Source of the DNA: JAHEAO01 sp942492375
Lineage (GTDB): Bacteria > Pseudomonadota > Alphaproteobacteria > Rhodobacterales > Rhodobacteraceae
NCBI GenBank assembly: GCA_942492375.1
Contig: CALOEL010000012.1
Span: 62,001 to 126,000 of the forward strand
Direction of reading: 5' to 3'
DNA: 64,000 nucleotides
In this document: piece by piece, positions 52,908 through 61,910 of the stretch
Numbering within the stretch: position 1 is the stretch's first letter
How the letters are laid out: each line of letters begins with the position of its first letter
Notes under the pieces: model-generated
Told to the model about the DNA's origin: nothing
Seen by the model: the letters and a program-made list of their open reading frames with translations, nothing else
Database searches by the model: none
Position numbers and translations under genes: made by a program

Positions 52908-54041
52908 TCAGCGGTCCGCGATCGCGACATAGGGACGGGGGCGCGCCCCGTTATAGAGGGTGAGCGGGCGGATGAGGATGTTTTGGCGCTGCTGCTCGAC
53001 GCATTGGATCACCCAGCCCGGCATCCGGCCGATGGCGAAGATCGGAACGTAGAGGTCCATCGGGATGCCGTGAAGCTGGTAGATGACGCCCGAGTAGAAA
53101 TCGACATTCACGTTGAGGCCGTGGCGGGCATAGGGTTTCATCGCCTGGGTCACGGCTTGCAGGATCTGGTACCATTCGGGCTGGCCCATTTCGCGGGACA
53201 GGGCCTCGACCCCGGCGCGCATGTGCCGCGCACGGGGGTCTTCGGCGCGGTAGACACGGTGGCCGAAGCCGGTGACGGGTTCGCGGTTGGCGCGTTTCGC
53301 CTTGACGTAGCCGGCGGCGTTTTCGGGTCTGCCGATCTCGTTGACCATCTTCATCACATCCTCGGCGGCACCGCCATGGGCGGGGCCTGCGAGGGTGGCA
53401 AGGGCGGTGGTAATGGCGCCGTGCAGGTTCGCCTCGGTTCCCACCGTCACGCGGGCGGCGAAAGCCGAGGCGTTGGCGCCGTGTTCGGCATGCAGGATGA
53501 AATCGGTATCGGCGAGTTTGGCGGCATCGGGGGAGGGTCTCTCGCCCTTCAGCATCCAGAGCCAGTTGGCGGCGTGGGAGAGGTCGGGATCGGGGGCGAC
53601 CGGGTCGCGGCCCTCTCGGATCGCGTGATGCGCGGCAACGATAATCGGCACCTGTGAGGTCAGCCTGATGCCGTTGGCAAGGAACGCCTCTTCGCCGGTC
53701 GTCTGGCTGGCGGGTTCGATGGTGGCGAGGGCAGAAACGCAGGTTCTGAGGACGTCCATCGGGTGGCCGTATTTGGTTGCCTCGATGATGGTCGTGATCT
53801 CGGGCGGCAGGAAGCGGGCGGCTTTCAGCGCGGCGTCGAAGGCGGCGAGGTCGCTCTGCGAGGGCAATTCGCCATGGAGGAGGAGGTAGGCGGTTTCCTC
53901 GAAGGTGGAATGGGTGGCGAGGTCGTGGATCGAATAGCCGCGATAGGTCAGCGTGCCGGCCTTGCCGTCGATATGGGAGACTGCGGAGCGTTCGAAATAG
54001 ACGCCCTTCAGGCCGCGGTTGACCTTGATGTCATCGCTCAC
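52908..54041 (-). CDS. citrate synthase/2-methylcitrate synthase family protein
   Basis: A 377-residue citrate-synthase fold enzyme, of the shorter type. Catalytic regions are HAEHGANASAFAARV (first His) near 183, GPAHGGAAEDVM near 220, GFGHRVYRAEDPRARHM near 257 and NVDFYSGVIYQLHGIP near 309. It condenses acetyl-CoA (or propionyl-CoA) with oxaloacetate. A GTG start at 54041 with aggaga upstream fits best. Between soeA and pta, it could draw acetyl-CoA from taurine breakdown into the TCA cycle. Which acyl-CoA it prefers is not decided by sequence. Confidence 0.88.
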   Translation of the reverse strand: MSDDIKVNRGLKGVYFERSAVSHIDGKAGTLTYRGYSIHDLATHSTFEETAYLLLHGELPSQSDLAAFDAALKAARFLPPEITTIIEATKYGHPMDVLRTCVSALATIEPASQTTGEEAFLANGIRLTSQVPIIVAAHHAIREGRDPVAPDPDLSHAANWLWMLKGERPSPDAAKLADTDFILHAEHGANASAFAARVTVGTEANLHGAITTALATLAGPAHGGAAEDVMKMVNEIGRPENAAGYVKAKRANREPVTGFGHRVYRAEDPRARHMRAGVEALSREMGQPEWYQILQAVTQAMKPYARHGLNVNVDFYSGVIYQLHGIPMDLYVPIFAIGRMPGWVIQCVEQQRQNILIRPLTLYNGARPRPYVAIADR

Positions 54042-54123
54042 GTGGGGCGTCTCCTGTTTGCTGGCGCCGCCGAAGCGGGGGAACGCCCGTCGCCCTTGCC
54101 GTGCCACCGGTCCGAGCGGCACT

Positions 54124-54155
54124 GGCGAGCCAGGGATATTTTCGGACAATTGATG
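54124..54155 (+). repeat. dispersed intergenic repeat, copy B
   Basis: A diverged copy, GGCGAGCCAGGGATATTTTC followed by GGACAATTGATG, in the gap between the divergent citrate synthase and pta genes. It matches copies A, C and D in the GGATATTT core and the following GGACA part. Confidence 0.5.
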
Positions 54156-54215
54156 CGGAGCGGGTTGACGGAACCGGTCTCTCGCGGCCTTTTGCGGGCA
54201 ACGGGGAGCGAGTGA

Positions 54216-55064
54216 ATGTCGGCACTGGAGAGAGCATTGGAACGGGCGCGGGGCAGGGCCGGCCGGGTCGTCTTGCCCGAGAAGGACGGGCGAATCGTCG
54301 ACGCTGCGGCGCGGCTACAGGCCGAGGGACTGGCCGAGGTCGTGCCGCTGGCCGAGGTGTCGGACGCGTTGGTGGAGGCGCTGATGTCGGTGCGGCCGGT
54401 CCGCGAGGCCCTGGCGCGGCGGATGCTAGAGAAGCCGCTATACCGGGCGGCGGCGATGGTGACGGCGGGGATGGTGGATGCGATGGTCGCGGGCGTCGCC
54501 ACGCCGACGCGGCGGGTGATCGAGGCGGCGTCGATCGGGATCGGGCTGGCCGAGGGGGTGGCGCTGCCCTCGTCGTTTTTCCTGATGGTGTTCCCGGACG
54601 GGCGAGAGATGATCTTTGCCGATTGTGCGCTGAACGTGTCACCGGATGCGGGCGGGCTGGCCGATATCGCGCGGGCGTCGGCGCGGTCGGCGGAGGCGCT
54701 GCTGGGACGGGCCGAGGTGGCGCTGCTTTCGTATTCGACGGGAACCTCGGGCGCAGGGCCTTCGGTTGATCTGGTTCGCGCGGCGGCGGAGGCGACGGGC
54801 TTCGCGGGGCCGGTGCAGGCGGATGCGGCGCTGAACCCGGGCACCGCGGTGGCGAAGGGCGTGACGAGCGGTGCGGCCAATGTGCTGGTGTTTCCTTCGC
54901 TCGATGCCGGGAACATCGCGTACAAGCTGGCGCAGGAACTGGCCGGCGCGCAGGCGGTGGGGCCGTTCCTGCAGGGCTTTCGGCGCCCGGTCTGCGATCT
55001 CAGCCGCGGCGCGACGGTCGAGGATATCGTCGCGGCCGTCTCAGTGACACTGGCGCTGGAATAG
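54216..55064 (+). CDS. pta: phosphate acetyltransferase (short form)
   Basis: A 282-residue Pta catalytic domain without the N-terminal domain of long forms. It carries VAGVATPTRRVIEAA near 88, SYSTGTSGAGPSVD near 172, and NVLVFPSLDAGNIAYKL near 226, all typical. It converts acetyl phosphate made by Xsc into acetyl-CoA. It is the only plus-strand gene in this stretch and runs head-on into ackA with one base between the stops, so the two fates of acetyl phosphate are separately transcribed. Confidence 0.9.
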   Translation: MSALERALERARGRAGRVVLPEKDGRIVDAAARLQAEGLAEVVPLAEVSDALVEALMSVRPVREALARRMLEKPLYRAAAMVTAGMVDAMVAGVATPTRRVIEAASIGIGLAEGVALPSSFFLMVFPDGREMIFADCALNVSPDAGGLADIARASARSAEALLGRAEVALLSYSTGTSGAGPSVDLVRAAAEATGFAGPVQADAALNPGTAVAKGVTSGAANVLVFPSLDAGNIAYKLAQELAGAQAVGPFLQGFRRPVCDLSRGATVEDIVAAVSVTLALE

Positions 55065-55065
55065 G

Positions 55066-56220
55066 TCATCTCTCCGCCTCCAGCAGGGTCAGCGCATCGG
55101 CGGCGATCTTGCGTTCCTCCTGCGCCGGCACCACCCAGATCGCGACCTTGGAGATGTCCGCATGCAGGCGTGTCGCGCCGGTGGTGTTGTAGTCGGGGTC
55201 GATCGCGGCGCCGAGCCACTCGAAAGCGTCCGCGATGCGGGCCCGGACCCCAAGCGCGTTCTCGCCGATGCCGCCGGTGAAGGCGATGGCGTCGAGCCCG
55301 CGCATCGCGGCGATCAGCCCGCCGGCATGGCGCACGGTCCAGTAGACGAAATGCTCGACCGCGAAATCCGAGGCGGCGGAATGGTCGAGCACCAGCTTGC
55401 GCATGTCCGATGTGCCGCCCGACAGCCCCAGCAGGCCGCTTTCGGTATTCAGCAGCTCCTTGGTGCGGGCGACGCCGTTCTCTTCGACCAGGCGCAGCAC
55501 CGCGTTGGCGTCAATACCGCCCGACCGGGTGCCCATGGTCAGGCCGTCGAGCGGCGAATAGCCCATCGTCGTGGCGATGCTCTCGCCGTTCTTGATGGCG
55601 CAGATCGAGGCACCGTTGCCGAGGTGGAAGGCCAGCAGGCGCGAGGGCAGCTTGCGGCCCGAAAGCTCGGGCAGGTTGTCCACCAGGCTGGCATAGGAGA
55701 GGCCGTGGAAGCCGTAGCGGCGGATGCCACGCGTCTCTTCGGTCTTGGGGATCGCGTAGCGCGTGGCGACCCGCGGGTTGGTGGCGTGAAACGACGTGTC
55801 GAAGCTGGCGAATTGCGGCAGGTCGGGCGCGGCCTCGCGCAGCGCCTGGATCGCGGCGAGGTTATGCGGGTTGTGCAGCGGCGCCAGGGGCGAGCATTCG
55901 GCGATCTCGGCCAGCACCTCATCGGTGATGCGGACCGGCTTCGTCAGGTCCGGGCCGCCGTGGACGACACGGTGCGCCGCGGCCTGCAGGGTCGCTGTCG
56001 TGACGCCCTTGCCGGCCAACGCGTTCAGGATCGCCGATAGCGCGGCCTTGTGGTCATCGAAATGCTCCGAAGTCGTGCTGCCTTCGATCTCGAGCCGCGA
56101 GGCTCCGCCGATCTCGGAGACGCTGCCCGAGAGCTTGTGGCCCAAACGGGCGTCGAAGACCGCGAACTTGATCGAGGACGATCCTGCGTTGATGACCAGG
56201 ATATCTGTCGGTTCGCTCAT
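55066..56220 (-). CDS. ackA: acetate kinase
   Basis: A 384-residue acetate kinase: INAGSSSIKFAVFD near residue 9, AHRVVHGGPDLTKP near 84, FDTSFHAT near 140, YGFHGLSYASL near 163 and FTGGIGENALGVR near 312. It makes ATP and acetate from acetyl phosphate, or the reverse. The ATG at 56220 overlaps the sulfite-exporter stop as ATGA, placing it in the xsc operon. Confidence 0.94.
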   Translation of the reverse strand: MSEPTDILVINAGSSSIKFAVFDARLGHKLSGSVSEIGGASRLEIEGSTTSEHFDDHKAALSAILNALAGKGVTTATLQAAAHRVVHGGPDLTKPVRITDEVLAEIAECSPLAPLHNPHNLAAIQALREAAPDLPQFASFDTSFHATNPRVATRYAIPKTEETRGIRRYGFHGLSYASLVDNLPELSGRKLPSRLLAFHLGNGASICAIKNGESIATTMGYSPLDGLTMGTRSGGIDANAVLRLVEENGVARTKELLNTESGLLGLSGGTSDMRKLVLDHSAASDFAVEHFVYWTVRHAGGLIAAMRGLDAIAFTGGIGENALGVRARIADAFEWLGAAIDPDYNTTGATRLHADISKVAIWVVPAQEERKIAADALTLLEAER

Positions 56221-56963
56221 GCCCATAGCGCCCTCAGAATGCCGATCACCGACAGGGCTAACAAGAGCGCGACCGCGACACGGCGGAATTGCCGCGGCGA
56301 GGCAGAGAGGAAACGGCGCCCGCCGAGCCAGACGCCGAGTCCGAGGATCGGGAAGGCGAGCGCGGCGGCGACAAAGGTGTCAGGGCCGACAAGGTCGTTC
56401 GCCGCCATGACAGGCAGGGCCATGAGGTCGATGCCGGTGAGATAGACAATCATCGTCGCCCGGAAGGTCGCGGCCGGGATCGGCTGCGCCGTCATGAAGG
56501 CCGCAACCGGCAAGCCGCCGACGCCGGCGCTGTTGGCCATGCCGGAAAAGGCGCCGACGGCGACATGGCCGGGCGTGCCGATGCGGCGGCGCAATTGCCA
56601 GCCCGAGAGCAGCAGCAGACTGAGGATCAGGATCAGGCCCGAGATCGTGGCGCGCGCCATGTCCTCGGACAGCCGCGCCATGACATGCACCGCCGGGATC
56701 GTCGCCAGCGCCGCGCCCACGAGCATCGTCAGGGCGCGGGACCAGTCGATGTCGGGGCGGATGCCCCGGGCCTGGAAGGCGGTCATCGCGATCTCACACA
56801 TGAAGACGACCGGGATCAGCGGCACCGGGTTGGTGAACAGCGCCGCGAAGGCGATGAAGATCGCCGAGAAGCCGAAGCCGGAATAGCCACGGATGAAGGC
56901 GGCGGCGAGCAGCGCCACCGCCATCAGGGCCGCCAGCCCGGGGCCGAGGCCAAACAGCGCCAT
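56217..56963 (-). CDS. TauE/SafE-family sulfite or sulfonate exporter
   Basis: A 248-residue inner-membrane protein with about seven helices and TSUP-family features (GYSGFGFSAIFIAF near 27; GAFSGMANSAGVGGLPVAAF near 138). In taurine clusters such proteins are thought to export sulfite. It starts three bases after xsc and overlaps ackA, so it is made with both. The transported ion is inferred from context. Confidence 0.87.
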   Translation of the reverse strand: MALFGLGPGLAALMAVALLAAAFIRGYSGFGFSAIFIAFAALFTNPVPLIPVVFMCEIAMTAFQARGIRPDIDWSRALTMLVGAALATIPAVHVMARLSEDMARATISGLILILSLLLLSGWQLRRRIGTPGHVAVGAFSGMANSAGVGGLPVAAFMTAQPIPAATFRATMIVYLTGIDLMALPVMAANDLVGPDTFVAAALAFPILGLGVWLGGRRFLSASPRQFRRVAVALLLALSVIGILRALWA

Positions 56964-56966
56964 GCA

Positions 56967-58745
56967 TCAGGCGCCTTTCTGGGGGGCCATGTCGTCCTTG
57001 CTGATGCCTGCCACGGCCACCGGTTTTTTCATCGCGTCGCGGCGGAACGGCTCTCCGAGTTCCTGGTTGATCAACGCCTCGATGAGCGTGGTCTTGCCAT
57101 GCTTCATCTGGTCGTCGATTGCCTTCCGCAGCGCCTCGGTCAATTCCTCCATGGTGCGGGCCTGAACCCCTTGCAGACCGCAGGCCTTCGCGATGCCGGC
57201 ATAGCTGACATCCTCGTCGAGTTCGGTGCCGACGAAATTATCGTCATACCAGAGCGTGGAATTGCGCTTTTCCGCGCCCCACTGGTAGTTGCGGAACACC
57301 ACCTGCGTGATCGCGGGCCATTCCTTGCGGCCGATCGCGGTCAGTTCGGTGACCGCGATGCCGAAAGCGCCGTCGCCGGAAAAGCCCACGACCGGCGTGT
57401 CGGGACAGCCGATCTTGGCGCCGATCACCGCCGGCAGGCCGTAGCCGCAGGGGCCGAAGAGGCCGGGGGCGAGGTATTTGCGGGGGGATTCGAAGGTCGG
57501 GTAGGCGTTGCCGATGGCGCAGTTGTTGCCGATGTCGCTGCTGATGATCGCCTCTTTCGGCAGACCGGCCTCGATCGCGCGCCAGGCCATGCGGGGCGAC
57601 ATCCAGTCGGGCTTGTCCTTGCGGGCGCGCTCGTTCCAGCTGGTGCCTGGATCGTCATCCTCGTGGTCCATCGAGGACAGTTGCTGCGCCCAGGCGGATT
57701 TGGTCTTGGAAATCTTCTCCTTGCGGGCCTTGCGGTCGGTGTCGCCGGCATCGTCGGAAAGCTTGTCGAGAATCTGCTCGGCCACCTTCTTCGCATCGCC
57801 GACAATGCCGACGCTGACGGTCTTGGTCAGCCCGATGCGGTCGGGGTTCAGATCGACCTGGATGATCTTGGCGTTTTTCGGCCAGTAGTCGATGCCGTAG
57901 CCGGGCAGAGTCGAGAACGGGTTGAGCCGGGTGCCGAGGCAGAGGACGACATCGGCCTGGCTGATCAGCTCCATCCCCGCTTTCGAGCCGTTATAGCCGA
58001 GGGGCCCCGCGAAAAGCGGGTGCGAGCCGGGAAAGGCGTCATTGTGCTGGTAGCCGCAGCAGACCGGCGCATCGAGGCGCTCGGCGAGTTTGGCCGAGGC
58101 CGGGATGGCGCCGGCCAGCACCACGCCGGCGCCATTCAAGATAACCGGGAATTTTGCGTTGGACAGCAGTTTGGCGGCCTCGGCAATGGCATCGTCGCCG
58201 CCCGAGGGGCGCTCGAATTCGACCATTGCGGGCAGGTTGATGTCGATCACCTGAGTCCAGTAGTCGCGCGGCATGTTGATCTGCGCGGGGGCCGAGCGGC
58301 GATGCGCCTGCAGGATCACCCGGTTCAGCACCTCGGCGACGCGGCTGGGATCGCGGACCTCTTCCTGGTAGGCGACCATGTCCTTGAAGAGCGCCATCTG
58401 CTCGACCTCCTGGAAGCCGCCCTGGCCGATGGTCTTGTTGGCGGCCTGCGGAGTCACAAGCAGAAGCGGCGTATGGTTCCAGTAGGCGGTTTTCACCGCA
58501 GTCACGAAATTGGTGATGCCGGGGCCGTTCTGGGCGATCATCATCGACATCTTGCCCGAGGCGCGGGTGAAGCCGTCGGCCATCATTCCGCCGGATCCTT
58601 CATGGGCGCAGTCCCAGAAGGTGATGCCGGCCTGCGGAAAGAGGTCCGAAATCGGCATGAAAGCAGAGCCGATGATGCCGAAGGCGTGCTCGATCCCGTG
58701 CATCTGGAGGGTTTTGACGAAGGCTTCCTCGGTGGTCATTTTCAT
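56967..58745 (-). CDS. xsc: sulfoacetaldehyde acetyltransferase
   Basis: A 592-residue thiamin-diphosphate enzyme that converts sulfoacetaldehyde plus phosphate into acetyl phosphate and sulfite, the C-S cleavage step of taurine use. It starts MKMTTEEAFVKTLQMHGIEH, the family hallmark, with the catalytic Glu-type region FWDCAHEGSGGMMADGF near 43 and the cofactor GDGAFGIAVTEL near 460. A gggaga ribosome site precedes the ATG at 58745. It is the first gene of xsc-tauE-ackA, with paired TauR-type sites about 80 bases upstream. Confidence 0.96.
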   Translation of the reverse strand: MKMTTEEAFVKTLQMHGIEHAFGIIGSAFMPISDLFPQAGITFWDCAHEGSGGMMADGFTRASGKMSMMIAQNGPGITNFVTAVKTAYWNHTPLLLVTPQAANKTIGQGGFQEVEQMALFKDMVAYQEEVRDPSRVAEVLNRVILQAHRRSAPAQINMPRDYWTQVIDINLPAMVEFERPSGGDDAIAEAAKLLSNAKFPVILNGAGVVLAGAIPASAKLAERLDAPVCCGYQHNDAFPGSHPLFAGPLGYNGSKAGMELISQADVVLCLGTRLNPFSTLPGYGIDYWPKNAKIIQVDLNPDRIGLTKTVSVGIVGDAKKVAEQILDKLSDDAGDTDRKARKEKISKTKSAWAQQLSSMDHEDDDPGTSWNERARKDKPDWMSPRMAWRAIEAGLPKEAIISSDIGNNCAIGNAYPTFESPRKYLAPGLFGPCGYGLPAVIGAKIGCPDTPVVGFSGDGAFGIAVTELTAIGRKEWPAITQVVFRNYQWGAEKRNSTLWYDDNFVGTELDEDVSYAGIAKACGLQGVQARTMEELTEALRKAIDDQMKHGKTTLIEALINQELGEPFRRDAMKKPVAVAGISKDDMAPQKGA

Positions 58746-58823
58746 CGGCACTCTCCCGGAAATTGCGCAGGCGACGGCAGGCCGCGGCGTCGGGCCAAAC
58801 TACCCGCAGCGGGCCGGGTGAAG

Positions 58824-58856
58824 TTAGGGCCAGATGTTCTGCCTAGTTAGGTCCAG
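58824..58856 (-). promoter_or_regulatory. paired TauR-type operator upstream of xsc
   Basis: On the minus strand, CTGGACCTAA (58856-58847) and CTGGCCCTAA (58833-58824) are direct repeats 23 bases apart. The known TauR site in Rhodobacter is a direct repeat of CTGGACYTAA. The first copy overlaps the last codons and stop of tauR. Confidence 0.75.
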
Positions 58857-60315
58857 ATTGGGCCAGTTCCCGGGCGATCAGCGCGATGCCCGCCGGGATC
58901 TTGGTTGCCGGTATCGAGGAATAGGCGAGGCGGTAGAAATTCGAAGCGGCGCCCCGCTGGCCGAAGAAGATCCGGCCCGGTTCGATCAGCACGCCCTTGC
59001 CGCGCAGCCGCTCTGCCAGCTCTGACGTGTCGGTGCGCGCCGGTGCACGCATCCAGAAGCTCGACCCCCCGAAACTGTCGCGGCCGGCGACCGTCAGGCC
59101 GTGATCGCGGATCGCCTTGTCCATCACCGCGCGTCGCGCCTTGAACGCCTGGGCCGTGCGGTTGATCTGCGCATCATAGTGGCCGAGCGACAGGAAATAG
59201 GCCGCGGTGCGCTGGATATGGCCGGGCGGGTGCCGCAGGACCGTCGCGCGAAGTGCCCGCGCCTCGCGGATGAAGGGTTCGGATCCCACCAGATAACCGA
59301 GCCTGAGGCCGGGAAAGAGCGATTTGGAGAACGAGCCGATATAGATCACCCGCCCGTCGCGGTCGAGGGATTTGAGCGCCGGCGTGGGTGGAGAAAGGAA
59401 CGACATCTCGAACTCGTAATCATCCTCGACGATCAGGGCGTGCTGCCGGTCGGCGAGGTCGAGGAGCTTGCGGCGACGGTCGACCGGCATCGTCGCATTG
59501 GTCGGGCAGTGGTGGCTGGGGGTGACGAAGATCACGTCGGCCCCCTGTGGCAGACCTTCGGGAGGCAGGCCGTCATCGTCGACATCGACCGTCACCAGGT
59601 TGCAGCGGGTCTGGCTGAGAATGTCACGCAGGCCGGGATAGGACGGGTTTTCCATCGCCGCGGTGCGCCGCTGGTTGAGCAGGATCTGCGCCGCGAGCCA
59701 CAGCGCGTTCTGCGCGCCGAGGGTCAGAAGGATCTCTTCGGGCCGGGCGGCGATACCCCGGCGGGGCAGGATGTGGCGCGCGATGAATTCGACAAGCTGG
59801 GGATCGTCGCGTTCGAAATAGTCGGTGGTCAGCGCCTCGAAATCACGCTGCCCCAGGGCCTGCAGCGCGCATTGCCGCCAATTCTGGTGGTCGAAGAGCG
59901 TTGCATCGGCCTGGCCGTAGATGAAGGGAAAGGGATAGCGCCGCCAGTCGGGCGGCTTGGCCATTACGGGCAGGCCCGAATAGCGCTGGCCGATGGCACG
60001 CGCCCAATCGACCCGGTCGGTCCTCGGACCGGGGTCGAGGTTGAAATCCGGAGGGCGGGGGGCGGTGTCCGAGACATAATAGCCCGATCGGCCCCGTGCG
60101 GTGAGGTAATCCCCGGCCATAAGTTCGTTATAGGCCAGGGTGACGGTAATGCGACTGACCCCGAGATGACGCGCAAGTCCGCGACTGGATGGCAGCCGCT
60201 GACCCGGGCGGAACCGGCCGCAGAGCACCCCTTCGCTGACCATCCGCTGGATCTGCTGCTGAAGCGTGCCCTCCGATGCCGGATCGAGCAGGAAATTGGC
60301 CTCGGCGATCTGCAT
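58843..60315 (-). CDS. tauR: TauR, MocR-type (GntR/aminotransferase) regulator of taurine use
   Basis: A 490-residue regulator. A winged helix at residues 15-85 (RFRPGQRLPSSRGLARHLGVSR in outline) is fused to a class I aminotransferase domain (about 130-485) with the PLP lysine in IGSFSKSLFPGLRLGY near 325. MocR proteins bind PLP and an amino compound; TauR needs taurine to activate xsc and related genes. Context, paired CTGGAC-type repeats at three sites, and adjacency to xsc and tauABC support the name. Its start overlaps an operator pair, suggesting self-control. Confidence 0.88.
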   Translation of the reverse strand: MQIAEANFLLDPASEGTLQQQIQRMVSEGVLCGRFRPGQRLPSSRGLARHLGVSRITVTLAYNELMAGDYLTARGRSGYYVSDTAPRPPDFNLDPGPRTDRVDWARAIGQRYSGLPVMAKPPDWRRYPFPFIYGQADATLFDHQNWRQCALQALGQRDFEALTTDYFERDDPQLVEFIARHILPRRGIAARPEEILLTLGAQNALWLAAQILLNQRRTAAMENPSYPGLRDILSQTRCNLVTVDVDDDGLPPEGLPQGADVIFVTPSHHCPTNATMPVDRRRKLLDLADRQHALIVEDDYEFEMSFLSPPTPALKSLDRDGRVIYIGSFSKSLFPGLRLGYLVGSEPFIREARALRATVLRHPPGHIQRTAAYFLSLGHYDAQINRTAQAFKARRAVMDKAIRDHGLTVAGRDSFGGSSFWMRAPARTDTSELAERLRGKGVLIEPGRIFFGQRGAASNFYRLAYSSIPATKIPAGIALIARELAQSGPN

Positions 60316-60317
60316 GA

Positions 60318-60348
60318 CTGGCCCTATCCGGATTGCAACTGGACCTAT
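60318..60348 (+). promoter_or_regulatory. paired TauR-type operator at the tauR start
   Basis: CTGGCCCTAT (60318-60327) and CTGGACCTAT (60339-60348) are direct repeats 21 bases apart. The pair begins two bases from the tauR start codon and covers its likely ribosome site and promoter, as expected for an autorepressor. Confidence 0.65.
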
Positions 60349-60411
60349 AGCTAACCGGAGACGCCTGCGGCGTCACGCCTTTTCGCGCCCTCTCTGGCGA
60401 GAGGGTGCGTT

Positions 60412-60444
60412 GCCTCCGGCGGGGATATTTCCGGACAGATGATG
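60412..60444 (+). repeat. dispersed intergenic repeat, copy C
   Basis: Core GCCTCCGGCGGGGATATTTC followed by CGGACAGATGATG, between tauR and the tauC 3' end. Copy D lies 109 bases away in inverted orientation. Confidence 0.6.
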
Positions 60445-60474
60445 AAAACACCCTGCCAGATGCCTGACAGGGTG
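60445..60474 (-). terminator. rho-independent terminator of the tauABC operon
   Basis: On the minus strand CACCCTG and CAGGGTG form a stem with a 12-base loop, followed directly by TTTT. It lies about 160 bases past the tauC stop and protects tauR from read-through. Confidence 0.65.
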
Positions 60475-60552
60475 CCATCACTTGTCACGGTCATCGGCGT
60501 CCCCGCCTGTACCGCAATGCATTTGAATCCGATTCCGGTTAAGAAATGATTG

Positions 60553-60585
60553 CATCATTTGTCCGGAAATATCCTCGCCGAAGGC
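60553..60585 (-). repeat. dispersed intergenic repeat, copy D
   Basis: Minus-strand GCCTTCGGCGAGGATATTTC followed by CGGACAAATGATG, in inverted orientation to copy C. The tauC-tauR gap (60316-60635) thus holds an operator pair, two repeat copies and a terminator but no gene. Confidence 0.6.
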
Positions 60586-60635
60586 ATCCTGCCGGCTGCC
60601 AGAGGCGAGGCGGCATGGCCCGGTGCCGTCGCCCG

Positions 60636-61910
60636 TCAGCTGCGGCCCTTCCAGGGCACCAGGTATTTCTCGGCCATCCGCATCAGGATATCGATGCCGT
60701 AGCCGATGATCCCGATCAGCACGATCCCCATGATCACGATGTCGGTCAGCTGGAATTTCGAGGCCGCGATGATCATCATCCCCGCGCCTTTCTGCGCCGC
60801 GACCAGTTCGGCGGCGACGACCGTGCCCCAGCAGACCCCCATCGCTACCCGCGCACCGGTGAAGATCTCTGGCAGCGAGTTTGGCACGATGACATGCCGC
60901 ATGATCTGCCATTTGCTGGCCCCAAGCGAATAGGCCGCGTGGATTTTCGAGATATTAACGCCCGAAACCCCCGCGCGCGCCGCGATCGTCATGATCCAGA
61001 GTGCCGCGAGGAACAAGAGGATGATCTTGCCGGTCTCCCATATCCCGAACCAGATGATGACAAGCGGGATCAGCGCCAGGGGCGGAACCGGCCGCATGAA
61101 TTCGACGATCGGATCAAACCAGCCGCGGAACCAGCCCGACAGGCCCATCGCATACCCAAGCGGTATGCCCACGATCGAGCCTGCGATGAACCCCGCAAAA
61201 ACCCGCGTCAGCGAAGAACCGAGATGTTCGAGCAGGGTGAAGTTCTGGTAGCCGGACCGCGCGATCTCGATGAAGCGGTTCCAGACCGCTTCGGGCGCGG
61301 GCATCCAGATCGGCTCCATCTGCAGCCCCTTCTTCGGGGTGAAGTTCAGCGACCCCTTGTCGGTCAGCAGAACCTTGCCGTCGGCGACCTGCACGGTATC
61401 GCCGGGTTCGACCGGTTGACCGTCGATGGCGATGATCTGGAATCCGTCCTGATCGAACCCCTCGTCATTCGCCTGCGCCCGGATCAGTCCGCTGCGCCAG
61501 GCCCCGACCTTGTCGCCGTCATCCTTGGCGAAGCCTTCGCCGGGCACCACGTCGGGCGCCGCCGTCTGATCTTCGATGCGGTGAACGACAACGGACACCG
61601 TCGCGTCATCCTCCTGCCCGGCAGCATCACGCGCTGTGTAGGTGAAACTGGTATCGCCGATGAACGGCCCCGGAACGTGGAACGGAACAAGCTTGGAATT
61701 CGTGAACGCCCCCCAGATCAGGAAGATCGTCAGCACCGATACGACGCTTGCGATCCGGTTCGGGCTGACGGCGCTTTCATCGCCGAAGGTGACGGTCTTG
61801 AGGCTGGTGAAATCGTGTCTCTCCGCCCGGCGGTCGATGACGAGTTTCACCAGCAGCATCGCCGCTACGAAGATCGCGATATAGACGAGAAGGATGACGA
61901 GGCCGGTCAT
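60636..61910 (-). CDS. tauC: taurine ABC transporter permease with large N-terminal insertion
   Basis: A 424-residue permease; typical TauC proteins are near 270. Residues about 200-424 are the standard SsuC/TauC fold, with IVEFMRPVPPLALIPLVIIWFGI near 275 and the EAA-type loop around GASKWQIMRHVIVPNSLPEI near 335. Residues 1-75 add two membrane helices, and about 80-190 form a hydrophilic, beta-rich insert (GDTSFTYTARDAAGQEDDATVSVVV; GDTVQVADGKVLLTDKGSL) that would lie in the periplasm. It overlaps tauB by ATGA. Confidence 0.9.
   Translation of the reverse strand: MTGLVILLVYIAIFVAAMLLVKLVIDRRAERHDFTSLKTVTFGDESAVSPNRIASVVSVLTIFLIWGAFTNSKLVPFHVPGPFIGDTSFTYTARDAAGQEDDATVSVVVHRIEDQTAAPDVVPGEGFAKDDGDKVGAWRSGLIRAQANDEGFDQDGFQIIAIDGQPVEPGDTVQVADGKVLLTDKGSLNFTPKKGLQMEPIWMPAPEAVWNRFIEIARSGYQNFTLLEHLGSSLTRVFAGFIAGSIVGIPLGYAMGLSGWFRGWFDPIVEFMRPVPPLALIPLVIIWFGIWETGKIILLFLAALWIMTIAARAGVSGVNISKIHAAYSLGASKWQIMRHVIVPNSLPEIFTGARVAMGVCWGTVVAAELVAAQKGAGMMIIAASKFQLTDIVIMGIVLIGIIGYGIDILMRMAEKYLVPWKGRS

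Noticed and set aside
56289..58850. An 853-residue plus-strand reading opposite xsc and the exporter
   Set aside because: Highly charged low-information sequence mirroring two well-defined genes.
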